The notes beneath the pieces were generated by a model that saw only the letters and a program-made list of their open reading frames with translations, did no database searches and was not told where the DNA came from. Below are positions 36,280-48,520 of a stretch of DNA of 64,000 bases, piece after piece. The DNA lies in contig OZ018318.1 of the NCBI GenBank assembly GCA_963969495.1, positions 97,431,413 to 97,495,412 on the forward strand, read 5' to 3'. The translations under genes were made by a program, and so were the position numbers. Position 1 is the stretch's first letter; every line of letters begins with the position of its first letter. Origin of the DNA: Ceratothoa steindachneri (taxonomy: Eukaryota > Arthropoda > Malacostraca > Isopoda > Cymothoidae).

Positions 36280-39015
36280 TAAATTTAAGCCATCCTTGTA
36301 CAAATGAAAGGTTCCTGTGTGATATCAAATAAGGGAAGTGAGTAACCCAATGTACCCACACGGAGACCGGTGTGTTGGATCAGTGCAACTTTCCGTAGTT
36401 CAATATCGGCTTCGGATGCGAAACATTCGCATCTGTAGTAAGCTTCTAACAAACAAATGGTTGGTAGAATAGCCCTATCCGCATCCAAAGTGCTGAAAAT
36501 CAAAGATACAAGAATTTCCATGGAGCGGGTGCAGGAGAATAGGGCTGCTGATATGGGCCTGACAGGTGAAGCATCGGTCAAATACAAAGGAAAAGAATGG
36601 TTAGAATACATCATTTTCAGGTAACCCTTGTCTAGGAACAAGCCAGGTTCGGCTTGGAGACATGGTTGATGGCGATTACACTAACTTAGTCTTGGCAAAG
36701 ATAAAACGGAAACTCTGGACTTAACCATAACGAGAGATTCGTTTTAATGTATTTTTTATTTCATTCTCCAGAGTTGGATTCTAGCCCGCACCAGAAGAAT
36801 TTGAAAGCTATTATAACTATGACCGTAGCGTGAAAATCTTCCGGGAGCACGGAACTGTTAACGTTGATGTTTAACGCAATGATGCGGTACACTAAGGAGT
36901 CTCCCCTTTATGATGCCTTCTACCTGCAAGTTTGAGTCGGAGAGAGCTCACCCCGCCCCTCTTCTGAATCTAGGTTCGATCATTTCGTAGGAATGCAAAT
37001 AACAAAAATTGTGATTCATTCATCCCCTGGGATCCATGATGTGCGAGATCACCATATTGTATCGCTGTACGTTAGAGAATAGCTTCTCCAGATCTAAAGA
37101 TACCTTATTGTAGTAGTATCTCTAGAGCACAGTCTTGCAAATAGCATTTTCTAATCGGAGCAGGTTATATGACGAGGAGGGCAAATTGCGTTAGCCGCGC
37201 CGTGCACGAGAATGTTGGCCTCTGCTGTCCAGGCAAAAAGCTAATGTAATATTTACTAATTTTTACATCACCTTGTACACGTCGGATGTTAGAGATAATT
37301 GGCAAAGCTCCGCCGGGTTAGAGTAATCACATCTATTTTTCACAAACCGAGCACAGTATGATCCACCAGAGTCTACGAGAATACCCTTAGTCAATATTCT
37401 GTTGAATATGTCTAATGAAAAAGACATGCCTTGCTGATTTTCATATGTATATGAAGAAACATAACAGACGGGATATTGTCCGAGACTGGGACGGCATTTG
37501 CCGATGAAACGAGAACAAAGCGAAACTCTCTCAGCATTAAAATTCAAAAAGTTAGGTCCAATATTGCGATCTCTTTCTCGTAGAGGGCGAGAGTAGATTA
37601 CTGCGGGAACTTACGCACAATCCTTTTGAAAATCTTCCATACCTAACCAAGAAAATTTTTCCCGTTAATTAAGAAACTTATGCCCACGAAGTCAAGCGGT
37701 GGGCTTGCTAGGAAACTTACCGTAATCTAGCCTTAGATCGACGAAGTTGACAGAAGGTTTAATTTTATGGGCGGTCCTTTTGTGTAGGTTATATAGGCAT
37801 AGCCCTTCTATTTGAGGGCCGTCTCACACACGGCCGATCAGAAAGAAAGTGAGAGGAGTGTAAAAAGACCAGACGTTCTAGGAATAGTAGTTAGGGCAAA
37901 GATGATAAGGTTGTGAGACTAAAACTCATCGTTCTCATCCATTGATCTAGACCCGTCGACTGGAACAGAGAAATAGGTTAGTTAGTTTCACAGGTCATAT
38001 CGCATTAGAAAATTATATATGAACGTGAAAGTGGTCACGACAATAGACGTCCTCTACTAGCATCCACTTTAAATTAAGTTGTGCCTCACGAGAGAACAGT
38101 ACCTGCTTAAGACCTCCAATATTGATCCTGTTGTCCCCAAATTATGGGAGCATACGGTTTAAATCCTTGATGAGGAGAAAGCTTCTCCGACATAGTGCCA
38201 TGGCGCTCTGGAAGTAACCCAATTCCTAGCGGGCTGACAGGCAATGTACGCAAAAATAAAATTATACCTCCTATCCAGATCTAAATGCAATAGAACTGGC
38301 TGAAAGGAGGTATTCAAAGCTACTAGAAGAACTGAAACCTCAGATCTGGTATAAATCTTCCATCTTCTGGCTTTGCCAAACCCTTTAAGCTCGGGAGGGT
38401 TGCAATGATTATGCGCATAACATGTTCTCCTGTAGGCAAATAGCTAGAGTATAACTAGAGCAGACGAGCCCAGCAGTTCCTCCTTATAGTCCTGGAATCT
38501 ACGACAATTATCTTGAAGAAATATGCCCTGCAGACCTAGCTCAGAGGAGAAACTGGTGCCCTCTTCAAGGTAGAAACACTCACAAAAAAGGCCATACTAT
38601 CCTATAGGCTTAACTCTGAGAGCTAGTTGCCTTAAAAGGCCCTGGAGGCGCTGTGACATTAAAAGACTTACTGAGAGAGGATGGCCTCACCATGCGAATC
38701 TTTTCCTTTCTCCATCTCGAAATCTTTGGAGGAGTCTTCTACTGTCCCCCGTCAAGCCTATAATAGAAATATAGGAGCCGAGGCTCTATTTTTGCTGCCC
38801 TCCTTTCGGGCACAACCTTAGAATCCAGCGAAGATGGTTTGATGCCACCCTCAGGAATTTGTTGCAGGTGAGTCTAACAACCCGGTGGAGGAGCGCGACC
38901 TTTTCACCTTACATAAAACGGTCAGGCCGTGAGATGAGGGATGGAATCATGGTTTTAGCCAAGGTGGGGCGTGATCTATTAGAGACGCTGTCTCTATCAG
39001 GGAGCGCCCGTTTAG
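36280..39015 (-). mobile_element. old, internally fragmented I/Jockey-type LINE (family of 40.7-47.2 kb)
   Basis: Minus-strand blocks align with the younger LINE. 36330-36450 (KVALIQHTGLRVGTLGY) corresponds to 42030-42130. 37240-37400 corresponds to 42930-43100. 37790-37930 (plus GAGGGCCGTCTCACACACGG) corresponds to 43590-43700. 38650-39010 corresponds to 44300-44720. The RNase H and 3' end are absent, so it is truncated on the 3' side. Stops are abundant and composition has drifted toward AT. The interval 38190-38640 has no visible counterpart and may be an insertion. Confidence 0.75.
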
Positions 39016-39169
39016 AGGGAATTATAATTAGCATAAGGTGGAATCTTTCTGCACACATCCTTTTAGTGTATATATTACAAATAAAATCAAACAAATTATA
39101 ACTATCGCAATATATAATCATAGACATAACCTATATTGATTCTAAAACATCATTCTAACTGTCAACAAA

Positions 39170-40090
39170 CTTATAAATGCCCCGCTTGTAAAATTCTTTA
39201 GGTTTTGATGCAAATTATGAATCTAATATATTTTCAACCTCTTCTTTTGAGGTTAACCTGAGACCTTCAAAGTCGATCTGTATACCCCTTAACAAGCAAA
39301 AATCAGAAGGCACAAGGTCGGATAATATGAAGGATAAATAAATATTTCCTAACTGAGGTTCTCAAAGAGATCTTGGGTCAATAGAGCTCTGTGAGGACGG
39401 GCATTATCTTAATAGATGTTGATACCCCTTCTGTTGAATAAGGAGGGTCGACTTTGTACGAGAGTAGATTTCAAACGATGAAATTGATTGCAGCCGAGAT
39501 TATTATTAATTTTTTTATTGTTTTCTAATAGTTCTTAAAAGACAATTCGTTAAATATCTCATCATACATTTTACATGATCTTTTTGGATGAAGTCATCGT
39601 GTTAGTTGTTGATGAGACATCCTGCTATTAGGAAAATCTAGGAACTTTCGCTTTTAACGATATGATAAATTATTTGCTTCCTATCACCAGTAACAAGCCT
39701 ACCCCAAATTGGTGCCTGATGCTGTTGTGAAATCAATGACTCAGAACAAGCAACAAACTTTTGAAGATTTACGACATCCGTTTCCCAGTCTCTAAAACCT
39801 TTCCAATCTTGTATAATTGGCGTTGATAGTCGTATGGGTTAGGTTAAATTGTTCTGCAAGTTCCTTTGGAGTTGTAACAGGATTTTCTTTGACAACAGCT
39901 TCCAACTCTTCGGAATTAATTTATTTTGGACGACCTTCTTCTGGTGTCTCTTCAAAACGAAAATTCTTACTTTAAAAAAAGGTAAACCTCTTCCTCAAAT
40001 TGTTCTGAATCATCCTCATAATTTCTCTGAATGGACTTTACTGCTATACTTGCATTGACACTGTTATGAAACTCTTAGATTTAAACATGT
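39170..40090 (-). pseudogene. mariner-type transposase pseudogene
   Basis: The minus strand reads INSEELEAVVKENPVTTPKE and LAEQFNLT near 39930-39840, a mariner helix-turn-helix (ENPxxTxxELAxxFNVT). Later come KVDPPYS (39450 region, the HPPYSPDLAP block, degraded), VKGYTDRL and VNLKRRG. At the end, KPKEFYK-like text at 39200-39185 matches the mariner C-terminus. The frame changes several times and the catalytic Asp motifs are not preserved. Inverted termini were not found. Confidence 0.6.
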
Positions 40091-40654
40091 TTAATGTGTT
40101 CATTCGATAGGAGGACATATGGGTTAGTCTTGAAAAAGAATATGAACGATATTTTTATAATAATAAAGAAAATGGTATAAATTTTTCATTGTAGCATTTT
40201 TAAATGATACCAAAAAATGCAGTAGTTTAATAGATACTACTTAAAACTTTATTTTAATATATCAGAAATTTTTTTTAATCATAACTGATATACCTCTAGC
40301 AAAATTATTTATGGCAATCTAAATTGTCTTTCCTTTATACCGAAAATAAATAATTTGTAATGGAAATTGATGACTCCATATGCCTGAGAGTCATTTGATA
40401 TTCATGATCTGATCGTCCTAACACGGCGGGACTCATATAGAGAAGGGAAATAAATTTTCAAGAGTTAGGATTGTAAATTATTCCGTTTGAGCGAAAATTT
40501 AGTGAAGCAACTTGAAATAAAAACTCGCACAAGATATTGCATTCATGATGTTTGTGGCGACAAACGTAATGTAGACCCTCTCTCTTTTGGGGACTTGTTG
40601 AAAATAAAATAATAAATAATTCGGCAAAGAGAAAAATAACCTGAATTATTATTT
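40091..40654. other. AT-rich spacer, nothing recognised
   Basis: Lies between the mariner relic and the 3' tail of the younger LINE. It may contain the mariner 5' end, but no inverted terminus could be paired. Confidence 0.4.
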
Positions 40655-40888
40655 TTATTTATTTAATTTTTTTTTAAAGGGGTATCTGGCGACTGCCCAC
40701 TTAGGCATAAGTCACCGCAAACAAACAGCCTAGATCTAGGCTACTTTAAAATAAAAATTTGAAAAGAAAACAACGATCAAAAGAGATGAAAATTAGGAAG
40801 CAAGCTCCGGCGCCAGGGGGAGGTCCCCATCCACCCGGCGTAGGAACGTGCGACCTAGAAAGAAAACAATAAAAAACAACAACAAAAG

Positions 40889-41308
40889 CTAGTTAAATAA
40901 AAGGGAGAAGGCTGGCCTCCCCCCCAAAAGTCTATCAGTCCACCAGTCAAGGTGCACGCACTTTTCCCGAGTACAAGGGACAGGCGGTAGCGACCCCGCC
41001 CCGGTACCGGGACAGGTAACGTGCAAGAAGATCACCCAGAATGGAACATTCGACAAGAATGTGCGAACAGTCTGGGGGACGACGCAGTCGTCACAATAGG
41101 GCGCAGGCGAGCGCTCCATCAAATAGCGATGCGTCACACGAGTATGTCCGATTCGGAGACGACAGAAAGCGACCTTAAGCCGTCGCGGCATTGGGGGATA
41201 AGTCCATGGGAATAGACGCAGCGCAATGGCAGGCAACTTTAAATTCCCTTCCACCGTCTCCCATCTTCTTTGCCAAGCAGTCCGAAGAGCTGCCCGCATT
41301 CCTGCCAT
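40889..41308 (-). pseudogene. LINE ORF2 C-terminal segment
   Basis: A 139-codon open frame downstream of RNase H reads AFCRLRIGHTRVTHRYLMER and SPAPYCDDC, the usual RLRIGHTxxTHxYLM..PPPxC zinc-binding tail of I/Jockey LINEs. It ends at the stop before the 3' UTR. Confidence 0.85.
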
Positions 41309-41369
41309 GTAGTCGGTGTGAGGAAGAGCAAAACACTAGTCTGGTCGCAGAGTGCTCGCAGACTCTTTC

Positions 41370-41760
41370 GCGCCCTCATCGGGGGGCTCATTCCCCGCAA
41401 TTCCTGTAAATGTCCAGGAACCCAGCAGAAAATAATCTTGACATCCAGCTGGCTCGCCAAAACCGTGGCGAGAACACTCAGGGAACTTTGTGAGTCACTA
41501 TAGATCACAATCCGGTCTCCGAACCGGGCACGTCAAGTAATCTCCCGTAGCGAGTGCTGTATTGCCACCAGCCCGGCCGTGAAGACAGAAGCAGCGCCTG
41601 GCAGAGCCCCGCTGACTTCAAACAGAGCGGATACGGCGTGGAAGCCGATCCGCTCTTCGGACTTGGAGCCATCCGTATACACTGGCAACCGTGCCACGAG
41701 GTGTGCTCCAAGAAGGTCGAACGCAATACTCCTGGGCCTGTACAAGCTTTGGAAGCAGAG
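41370..41760 (-). pseudogene. LINE ORF2 RNase H domain
   Basis: VARLPVYTDGSKSEERIGF has the first catalytic Asp (YTDGSK). A frameshift near 41540 leads to IVIYSDSQSSLSVL (third catalytic Asp in YSDSQS) and IIFCWVPGH (the WVPGH motif with its catalytic-loop His). Order and spacing are normal for a LINE RNase H. Confidence 0.85.
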
Positions 41761-42299
41761 GCGTGGCGCAAAGAGCTAAATGTGGTACCCTCCAGGGTGG
41801 TGTCCTGTGCAGAACCGGGGGCACCACCTGTCCGAGAGCTATACCTAGCGCTCGAAAGAGTTTTCTGGCCCTAAACCCAAAGGGCTTAGGGTATGACTGG
41901 CGTCTCTCGGTGGCATGGGCACCATCGAGATCAGCTTCGGATGCAGTGAGAGCTGTTGGCGACTGAGGGAGGGGCCGGGCTCGCGCGTACAGGCGGGTAA
42001 TGCACTGTACGCGGCGTAGAATGAGTGGCATCTCCCCATTTTCGACCAACAGGCTCTCAATTATGGAAATGCGAAAGGCACCCATGGATGGGTAAAGGCC
42101 GGTGTGCTGGATCGAGTCCATCTTCCGCAATAAACGCTTGGCTGCGGATGAATAAAACTCGCCTCCGTAGTCGAGCTTCGAACGAACAAGGATCGATAAA
42201 AAAGTAAGGCAGTAGCCCTATCAGCACCACAAGCGCTAAACGTCCCGGAACGGAGAATGTCCATGGCGCGGTACAGGTGAGGCGTCGGTACAAGACCAA

Positions 42300-43504
42300 G
42301 GAAACGGTTCGATTCAACTACTTCAGGGCGTACCCCATTAAGAAACAAGTCTGGGTCTGGGTGGAGCCGTGGATGGCGGCAAAAGTGCACCACTTTAGTG
42401 TTGGCCAAAGAAGACCAAAACCTGTGCGCTTTGGTATAGCAAGAGATGCGGTATAATGCCTGTTGGAGTCCACGCTACAGCCTTGGAATCTGGGCCGCGC
42501 CAAAAGAGATCCAAAGGTTGTCCACGTAGAGCGTAGCAAGAACATCTTCCGGCAGCACCGAGGTGATACCGTTGATGCTCAGGGTGAAGAGTGTGACACT
42601 GAGGACACTTCCCCGCGGGACACCCGCTTCCAGCAACTTTAGGTCGAAGAGGGCTCATCCCACTCGTACGCGGAATCGATGATCTCGCAAAAATTCGGAT
42701 ATAAACAATGGGAGGCGTTCCCTCGTCCACATCGTGTGAAGAGTCTCCATGATACCGTAACGCCATGCAGTATCATAGGGCTCCTTCAGATCGAAAAACA
42801 CCATGGCGTAATGCTGTCTACAAAGGAAAGCCTCGCAGACGGCATTTTCCAGTTGAAGCAGAGCATCTGATGTTAAGTCGTACTTGCGGAAGCCACACTG
42901 TGCAGAAGACAGATGGCCTTCGCTGTCCAGGAAAAAGGCTATTCTAACATTTACCAATTTCACCATCAACTTGCACACGCAAGAAGTTAGAGAGATTGGG
43001 CGGAAACCGGCCGAATTAGAGTGATCTCTCCCTGGTTTGCGAAAGGCGAGCACAGTAACGATTCGCCATTAATCTGGGAGGAGACCCTCCACCCAGATCC
43101 TGTCGAACAAATCTAAGAGAAAGGCCATGCCTCACTCACCCAGGTGTCGTAGCATGGCGTACGGGACATCTCCGGACCATGGGCGGTGTCTGCGTACGAA
43201 GCAAGAGTGGAGTCAACTCACTCAAAGTAAACCTGTCGTTGAAGAGTTATCCCGCTCTGGATGTAAAGTCCAGCCGGCGGCCTTGCGCAACATCACAAAG
43301 TACATTGAATGCTGGCGGAGCAGCATCCCAGCTAGAGAATGCGTAGAAAGCGGTCGCGAAGGATTCCGCCACGGACGCGGGGTCAGAGATTGCGGTCGCA
43401 TTCTCCTGGATAACGGGTGGCGTGCCCTGTGAGAACTTGCCCCGAATCCTTTTGACTCGCTTCCACACCTCTGCCAGAGGGGTCTTCCCGTTAAGTGAAG
43501 ACAT
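42300..43504 (-). pseudogene. LINE ORF2 reverse transcriptase
   Basis: The reading runs from KTPLAEVWKRVKRIRGKF, through LAFRKPGRDHSNSAGFRPIS (KPGKDP..YRPISL motif), SAQCGFRKYDLTSDALLQLE and MVFFDLKEPYDTAWRYGI (D-x-KxAYDTxWR, with E/P substitutions). Then AGVPRGSVLSVTLFTLSING is followed by LATLYVDNLWISF. The active site is YVDN in place of YVDD. RHPRLHPDPDLFLNG (about 42390-42330) and ESNRFLGLV complete the palm and thumb. Frameshifts occur near 43250 and 42660. Confidence 0.85.
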
Positions 43505-43519
43505 GCATGCCTAGCTCTA

Positions 43520-44345
43520 GCCCGATGAAATTAACCGACAGTGAAATAGTTTATGCGGTGCTTATAGCGCATGTAGGCATAATGCTTCTGTTTGAGGGTC
43601 GTCTCACACTCGGCCGACCACCATGGGAGTGGTCGGCGTGCAAAATAGCTAGACGTTCTGGGAATAGTATTCAGGCCCGCAGCAATGAAGTTGCCGGAGA
43701 AGAAATCAACGGCATCATCCACTGACCTAAACTCCTCGACTGAGATAGAGAATTCAGTCATTTCCTGAAATGCAGGCCACCGCGCCCGCGCCAAACAACA
43801 CCGAGGTGGGCTCTCAGGCGGCAGTTGTCCTGAAAATGATTTTTGAATGGGCAAGTGATCACTACCGGGGAGGTCATCGACCAACCCCCAATCAAAATCA
43901 GGCTGTGCATCCGAAGAGCACAAAGATACATCAAGGCAAGAAAATGAAGCGGGTCTCGGGTAGTGATGCGTAAACTCATCCACATTTAGGACACCTATAT
44001 CCAGCTCTTCGATCAGCAAGAGAATGGGCCTCGGCGACCGTGCCACAACGCGGCGGAAGTCCCCCGCGTCGAAGTCAGCTGACAGTCGAATGTACGCAGA
44101 AATTATAGTAGATCTCCTATCGAGGTGAAGCTACACAGCCACAGCCTGAAAGGGTGTATCTAAAGTTAAAGAAAGAACGGAGACATCATGCTGGGTGTAA
44201 ACCGCGCCTCCCCCAACCCGGCCATCTCGTGGTAGTGGAGTTGCCCGCCCCTTATACCCTGGGAGGGCGGGCAATGGGCACGCGTCTAGCATGGTCTCCT
44301 GCAGAAAAATAACTAACGAAGCGTTGAAGGCGCTATCACCTTAGA
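43520..44345 (-). pseudogene. LINE ORF2 endonuclease domain
   Basis: The minus strand reads NASLVIFLQETML near 44340-44290 (QET holds the catalytic Glu), GRVGGGAVYTQHDVSVLSL and LPGSDHLPI near 43850 (the SDH catalytic motif of AP-type nucleases). A frame of 171 codons (44046-43531) is open through the SDH motif and the following linker (ARRPLPWWSAECETTLKQKH). One frameshift separates the N-terminal third. Confidence 0.85.
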
Positions 44346-44738
44346 GGAATTATTGGGGGAGGTTGGGCTCGCCATGCAAGTCCTTTTCTCCCTCCGCCTT
44401 GAAACCTTAGGCGGGCGTTGCAGATTCGGAGGCGGGGGGCCCTCTTTTCGAGGAGCCACCGTCTGCAAGCCACTCAGCTCACCACTAGGCGTGGGCAAAG
44501 GAGCCGAAGCTCCTTTGTTGCTGTCCTCCTTTCGGGGGACAGCTAAAGGAACCACGAAGTTTGCCTGGAGACCAACTTCAGGGGTGTTCCCTTCTGTGAG
44601 TCTAACGACTCGGTAGAGGCGCGTGGCAGTTTCGCCTTACGGGAAACGGTCACACTGGGGGAAGAAGGGGAGCCCTCGTTTTATCGTGGGCTGGGTGTGG
44701 ACCGTTTTGCCGCTAGCTTTATCAGGGAACCGCCCGGG

Positions 44739-46607
44739 TTAAGTAGAACCCGCAGAAGGGCTCCGAATGGGCGCGGAAACAACCGTGCTCGTTGGCCTGG
44801 ATGGGCCAGGAGCAGAGGGTGCCTTTTTAACTATTGAGGCATAAGACGTCCAAGGCAGAGCCGAAAGCACCAGGACCAAGTCCTTAGCGTTGCGGAATGA
44901 GAGTCGATCCTGGCCCTGAACGGCGAGGGTTTCTTTCTCAAGGAGATATGCACCACATTGCCTTGAAGAAGCGGAGTGCGGTTCTCCGCAATTGACACAC
45001 TTGGCCACAACCGATTTAGACTTATCGTGTGCGGCCTTGGAGCAAGTTACACAGACTTCGGGTGACCCTGACTTTGCACGTCTACAAGAACGATTCTTAT
45101 GACCAAAGCGGTGACAGTAATAGCATCGCCACGGCAGTGGCACGAATGCCTTTACACAGTAGCGGTACCAACCTACACGCACCGACTCAGGGAGCTTGTC
45201 ACAGTCGAACGTGACGAAGAGTGTAGGGGTGGGTCTCGAAGCCCCTCCCTGTTTTCTCATAATACGTTCGACCTTGACCTCCCTATGGTCGGCCAGATCT
45301 AAGGTGATGTCCTTAATGGAGTAGTCAACGAGTTCCCTCGCATAAACTTCCTTTCACAAAGTTTATGGTAGAGTGCGGGGTCACACTCATCAGGGTGCCA
45401 TTAAGTGACCGAAGAGCACTTATCTCGGACGCGTCGGCGGGATTCGCCGCATTTCCAAGAAGGATCCCGTCCGAGAAACGGGTCGCCTTTGGCTCTCTAC
45501 CAATTACACTAGCTAATGCTCTCCTCTGTTAGATCATGTTGCCCTTGGCCAACATGCTGCCATCAGTGGAGCGAATAACAAGGAAGCGCTTGAAGCCAGC
45601 GGGCTCAAAAACACTGGGTAGCCTCTGAATGAGGGGCCCGGACGTTATGGAGGCTCCGCCTTGCGCTCTTTTCGTCTTAATCATAGTCGGGGGCTCCGGA
45701 CCCACGGGGACAGAGGGGCCAGATGTGCCAATCTTGGCTTGGTCGCTTACCAAAGTGGCAGCAGACAAATCTGTCCCCGCAGCCCCCGCGGATGGAGAGA
45801 AGCCCCGAGTCTTTCTTGTCTTTTTCCTGTTCTTTATCTTTTTAGGAGAGGAGGGCGGGGAATAAACTCGCTTCTCCCCTCCGTCAGCAGGAGCCCCGAG
45901 GCCAGATGGACCGACCTCAGCCAGGTCCTTCTCTGAAATGGAGAAGGTCCTGGTGGTCGCAGGGGCACCGGTTGGAGGAGATCCCTCCCCTCCTTGTACT
46001 GCCTCGGAGACCCCAGTGGTTTAAGGAGAACCTTGCATAGGGGCGGATTCGGGTTCGGTGCTTGGCGCTTAGCCCGGATTACTCCGCATGGAAAGCCCTA
46101 CCGTCTAAGGCTGGGTTGCCTCAAGGACCATGTCTATCACAGGAGGGGCCTCCAGTTGGCCATTCCCTCCCAGGACATCGCAGGTCCCGTTGGCAGCGTT
46201 ATCAGTCATGTGTGGGGAGGCACAAGCTTTGACCACGGCAAGGTTGAGTATTCCGGCCAGCAGCTCTTTTGAGGGAAGCCACCGAAGGGGCCTGGCTTCC
46301 CTCTCCTCCCTAAGGGTTTTTTTTCTACCAAGCCGCATCACTGGGAAGCGGGCGGGTATGAGCTGCCTGGTGGCTTTCTTGGCAGTCCCCTTGGAAAGAA
46401 AAGAGATGACTTCCGCTGGAAAAGGGAGGTACCCAAAAGCACCTCCAGAGAAGGGGGTGAGGGGGAGTCCCCTACACTCATAGGCAAAGCAGAGGAGTAA
46501 GCCTTCTCTCCGGTTAGAGAAATATGGAGGGTCCCCTGCGCAAGCACAGGGTGGACCTCCATTTTTTTCTGTGGAGCTGCCCGAGGGCGGCTCCGTCGAT
46601 GACACAT
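44739..46607 (-). pseudogene. LINE ORF1, gag-like protein with zinc knuckles
   Basis: The upstream part is Pro/Ser/Lys-rich (for example KKIKNRKKTRKTRGFSPSAG). A folded region follows: FEPAGFKRFLVIRSTDGSML, then LRSLNGTLMSVTPHSTINF and LVDYSIKDITLDLADHREVK, a plausible RNA-binding gag core. At 45260-44739 an intact 173-codon frame holds CYYCHRFGHKNRSC, CVTCSKAAHDKSKSVVAKC and CVNCGEPHSASSRQC, three CCHC-type knuckles. At least one stop (near 45532) and one frameshift (near 45350) break the protein. It ends about 400 bases before the recognisable endonuclease. Confidence 0.8.
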
Positions 46608-47250
46608 GGGGAATTAAGGGGAGATGTTAAATTTTCTCATCATTGGGCATGGTGACACTATTTGTTCCACGGGATGCAATATCTCATCACCCCTCGCAGT
46701 AGTCCGCCCTGCAAGGGGTGTGTACAGGACAACCCCTCCCGTCTGCTGGCCTGGGAGTCTATTGGTATGGCGGCTCCACCTTGGACACGGCATAAAATTG
46801 ATAGAGTGTGAAGAGGAAAGGAAAAGGGATGTGAGGAAGTTATGGGTGGGTATAGAGCAGGTTGTTAAAAAAAAACATCCCGAACCGGATCTCAATGGTT
46901 AGGGAACATTGTCCCCTCCCCCCTCAGCCCCGATCCGGGACTGTTGGCTGAGAATAAGGTCAGCATCTATCATGTGAAATTAGAGGCTGACCATTGAAAG
47001 TTGTGGGAGAGGTTGTATGCAAAGCGACGAAGGAAGGAAGAGAGGCTATACTGGGGCCGGACAGAGCGTTGGATCCCGTCAGCACGGCGGCCAGGATGGC
47101 AAATCGCCGCGCCCTTTACGGGGTTATTTATGTAAAGAAGGTTGTTAAGAAATTGGGAAGGATATGGCAAATAAAATTTTTAGTGACCAAAATGATAGCT
47201 CATTTACTCTAGAAGCAGGTGACCCTTCTGAAATTGCCCAAACTACGTAA

Positions 47251-48520
47251 AGAAGATCGGTTCCCAGCGTATGGGATGAGGGAAAGACATTCAAATGAAA
47301 AAGGAATTAAAGAAAGATAAATAAAAAATTTATACGAAAATTCATAAGAAGAAAGGATTTAAAATAATACAGTGTGCGTACGCTATTCTTTTGCAATATT
47401 CAACTGATAATATTACGCATAGATTTTTACTTTTGTTGTTGATCTTATTCTTTTTAAAACAATAACGATTTTTCTCTTTTATATTTGTCAGAATAATTGA
47501 CTCTAGAAAATATTGAGCCTCCTAATTTTTGGAAGAGCCATAGTGTCGTCATCAGAATCTGCACCAGAAGGAACAACAAGAAGATTTCAGACGTCATCAA
47601 CGTTACCAAAAGAATGATGAAAGAGATGAAAAAAGAGAGAGAAGTTTCATGATTTGACTACGAGGCAACAAGAGATGTAATATAATGCTCGAAGTTCTGA
47701 CGCCATTAAAACGCTGGAATTCGTCGTTGAAACCCAGGAGATCATCAACAATGCTAGCAGAGCGTCGATGCAGGCCAGTGAAAGGGAGAAATCTTTATAT
47801 GGAAAGCTTTCAGGCTGGTGCTGCATAAGGACATTTGCTACTTTTCATACAAGAAGAGTAAGGGACAATCTCTCTCACTGTGAAGCATCAAAGTATCAAA
47901 AGCACTCCATGAAGTTGATAAACATGTTTAATCCACAGTTGGGGCCATACATGCTCTGATTCTTGTCCAATGAGAAGAATTTGTCCCAATATCAGAATAT
48001 CAACTCTCAGAAGAACTGAACGTGGCCACGCGCCCAGAGTCATTCGGATGATTATATTAACAGAGACAATCTTGGTCTTTGGTGTATAGTAGCAATGAAG
48101 GTGACATCATGCCATTTGTTTTCTTAGAACCTCAGGCAGTACATCTCTGTTCTGAGTTCGGTAGTGAAGCCATGGATCGATTGATGAGCTGCAGGGAGGG
48201 CTTATTTGTGTCAGAAAGTCTATATGCTCTGCCACGTCAGGGCTTTCGGAGAATTTTTTCGATCAGAAAGTAGTTAAGATTTGTTCTCATAATCGTCTGA
48301 TCTCAACCGACTCGATTTCTTTGTTTGGGACGCAGTAGAACGAGAAAACAACAAATCCAAATGTAAGAAGAAGGACGAGCTAATGTCTAGGGTTAGTAGG
48401 TCCTTTAGAGGCCTAAAATGGGAGATTAAGGCGAAGGCCTGTGGCCGGATCCTCCGAGGTCGCCTGAGTCTATCATCGAAGACACAAGTGGTTTTATCGA
48501 GAGAGATCGACAAAAAATCT
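47251..48520. other. possible fragments of another retroelement
   Basis: Around 47560-47650 the plus strand reads KEQQEDFRRHQRYQKNDERD, a Gln/Arg/Glu-rich coiled stretch like those in gypsy gag proteins, and frames at 47768-47959 and 48079-48273 look mildly protein-like. I could not identify a domain. This is a suggestion only. Confidence 0.25.

Larger units (their letters stand above)
40655..47250 (-). mobile_element. GC-rich I/Jockey-type LINE, nearly full length
   Basis: The minus strand carries a gag-like ORF1 with zinc knuckles (46607-44739), then endonuclease, RT, RNase H and a C-terminal region (44345-40889), a 3' UTR and an A-rich tail (plus-strand T run at about 40664-40676). The 5' UTR extends to about 47250, where composition drops back to AT-rich. 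RNase H places it in the I-group rather than Jockey proper; that is inference. Frameshifts and a few stops are present, so it is probably inactive, but it is far better preserved than its relative at 36-39 kb. Confidence 0.85.

Noticed and set aside
41618..42130. 170-codon minus-strand frame
   Set aside because: It mixes the correct LINE frame with shadow sequence; open length here comes from GC richness. The LINE reading is supported only piecewise.
46130..46902. Several plus-strand frames of about 90-117 codons
   Set aside because: They lie antisense to the GC-rich LINE ORF1 and 5' UTR, and have no domain.
47560..48520. Gypsy gag fragment
   Set aside because: Only a Gln/Arg-rich stretch supports it; no zinc knuckle or pol sequence follows, so it is listed only as a low-confidence interval.
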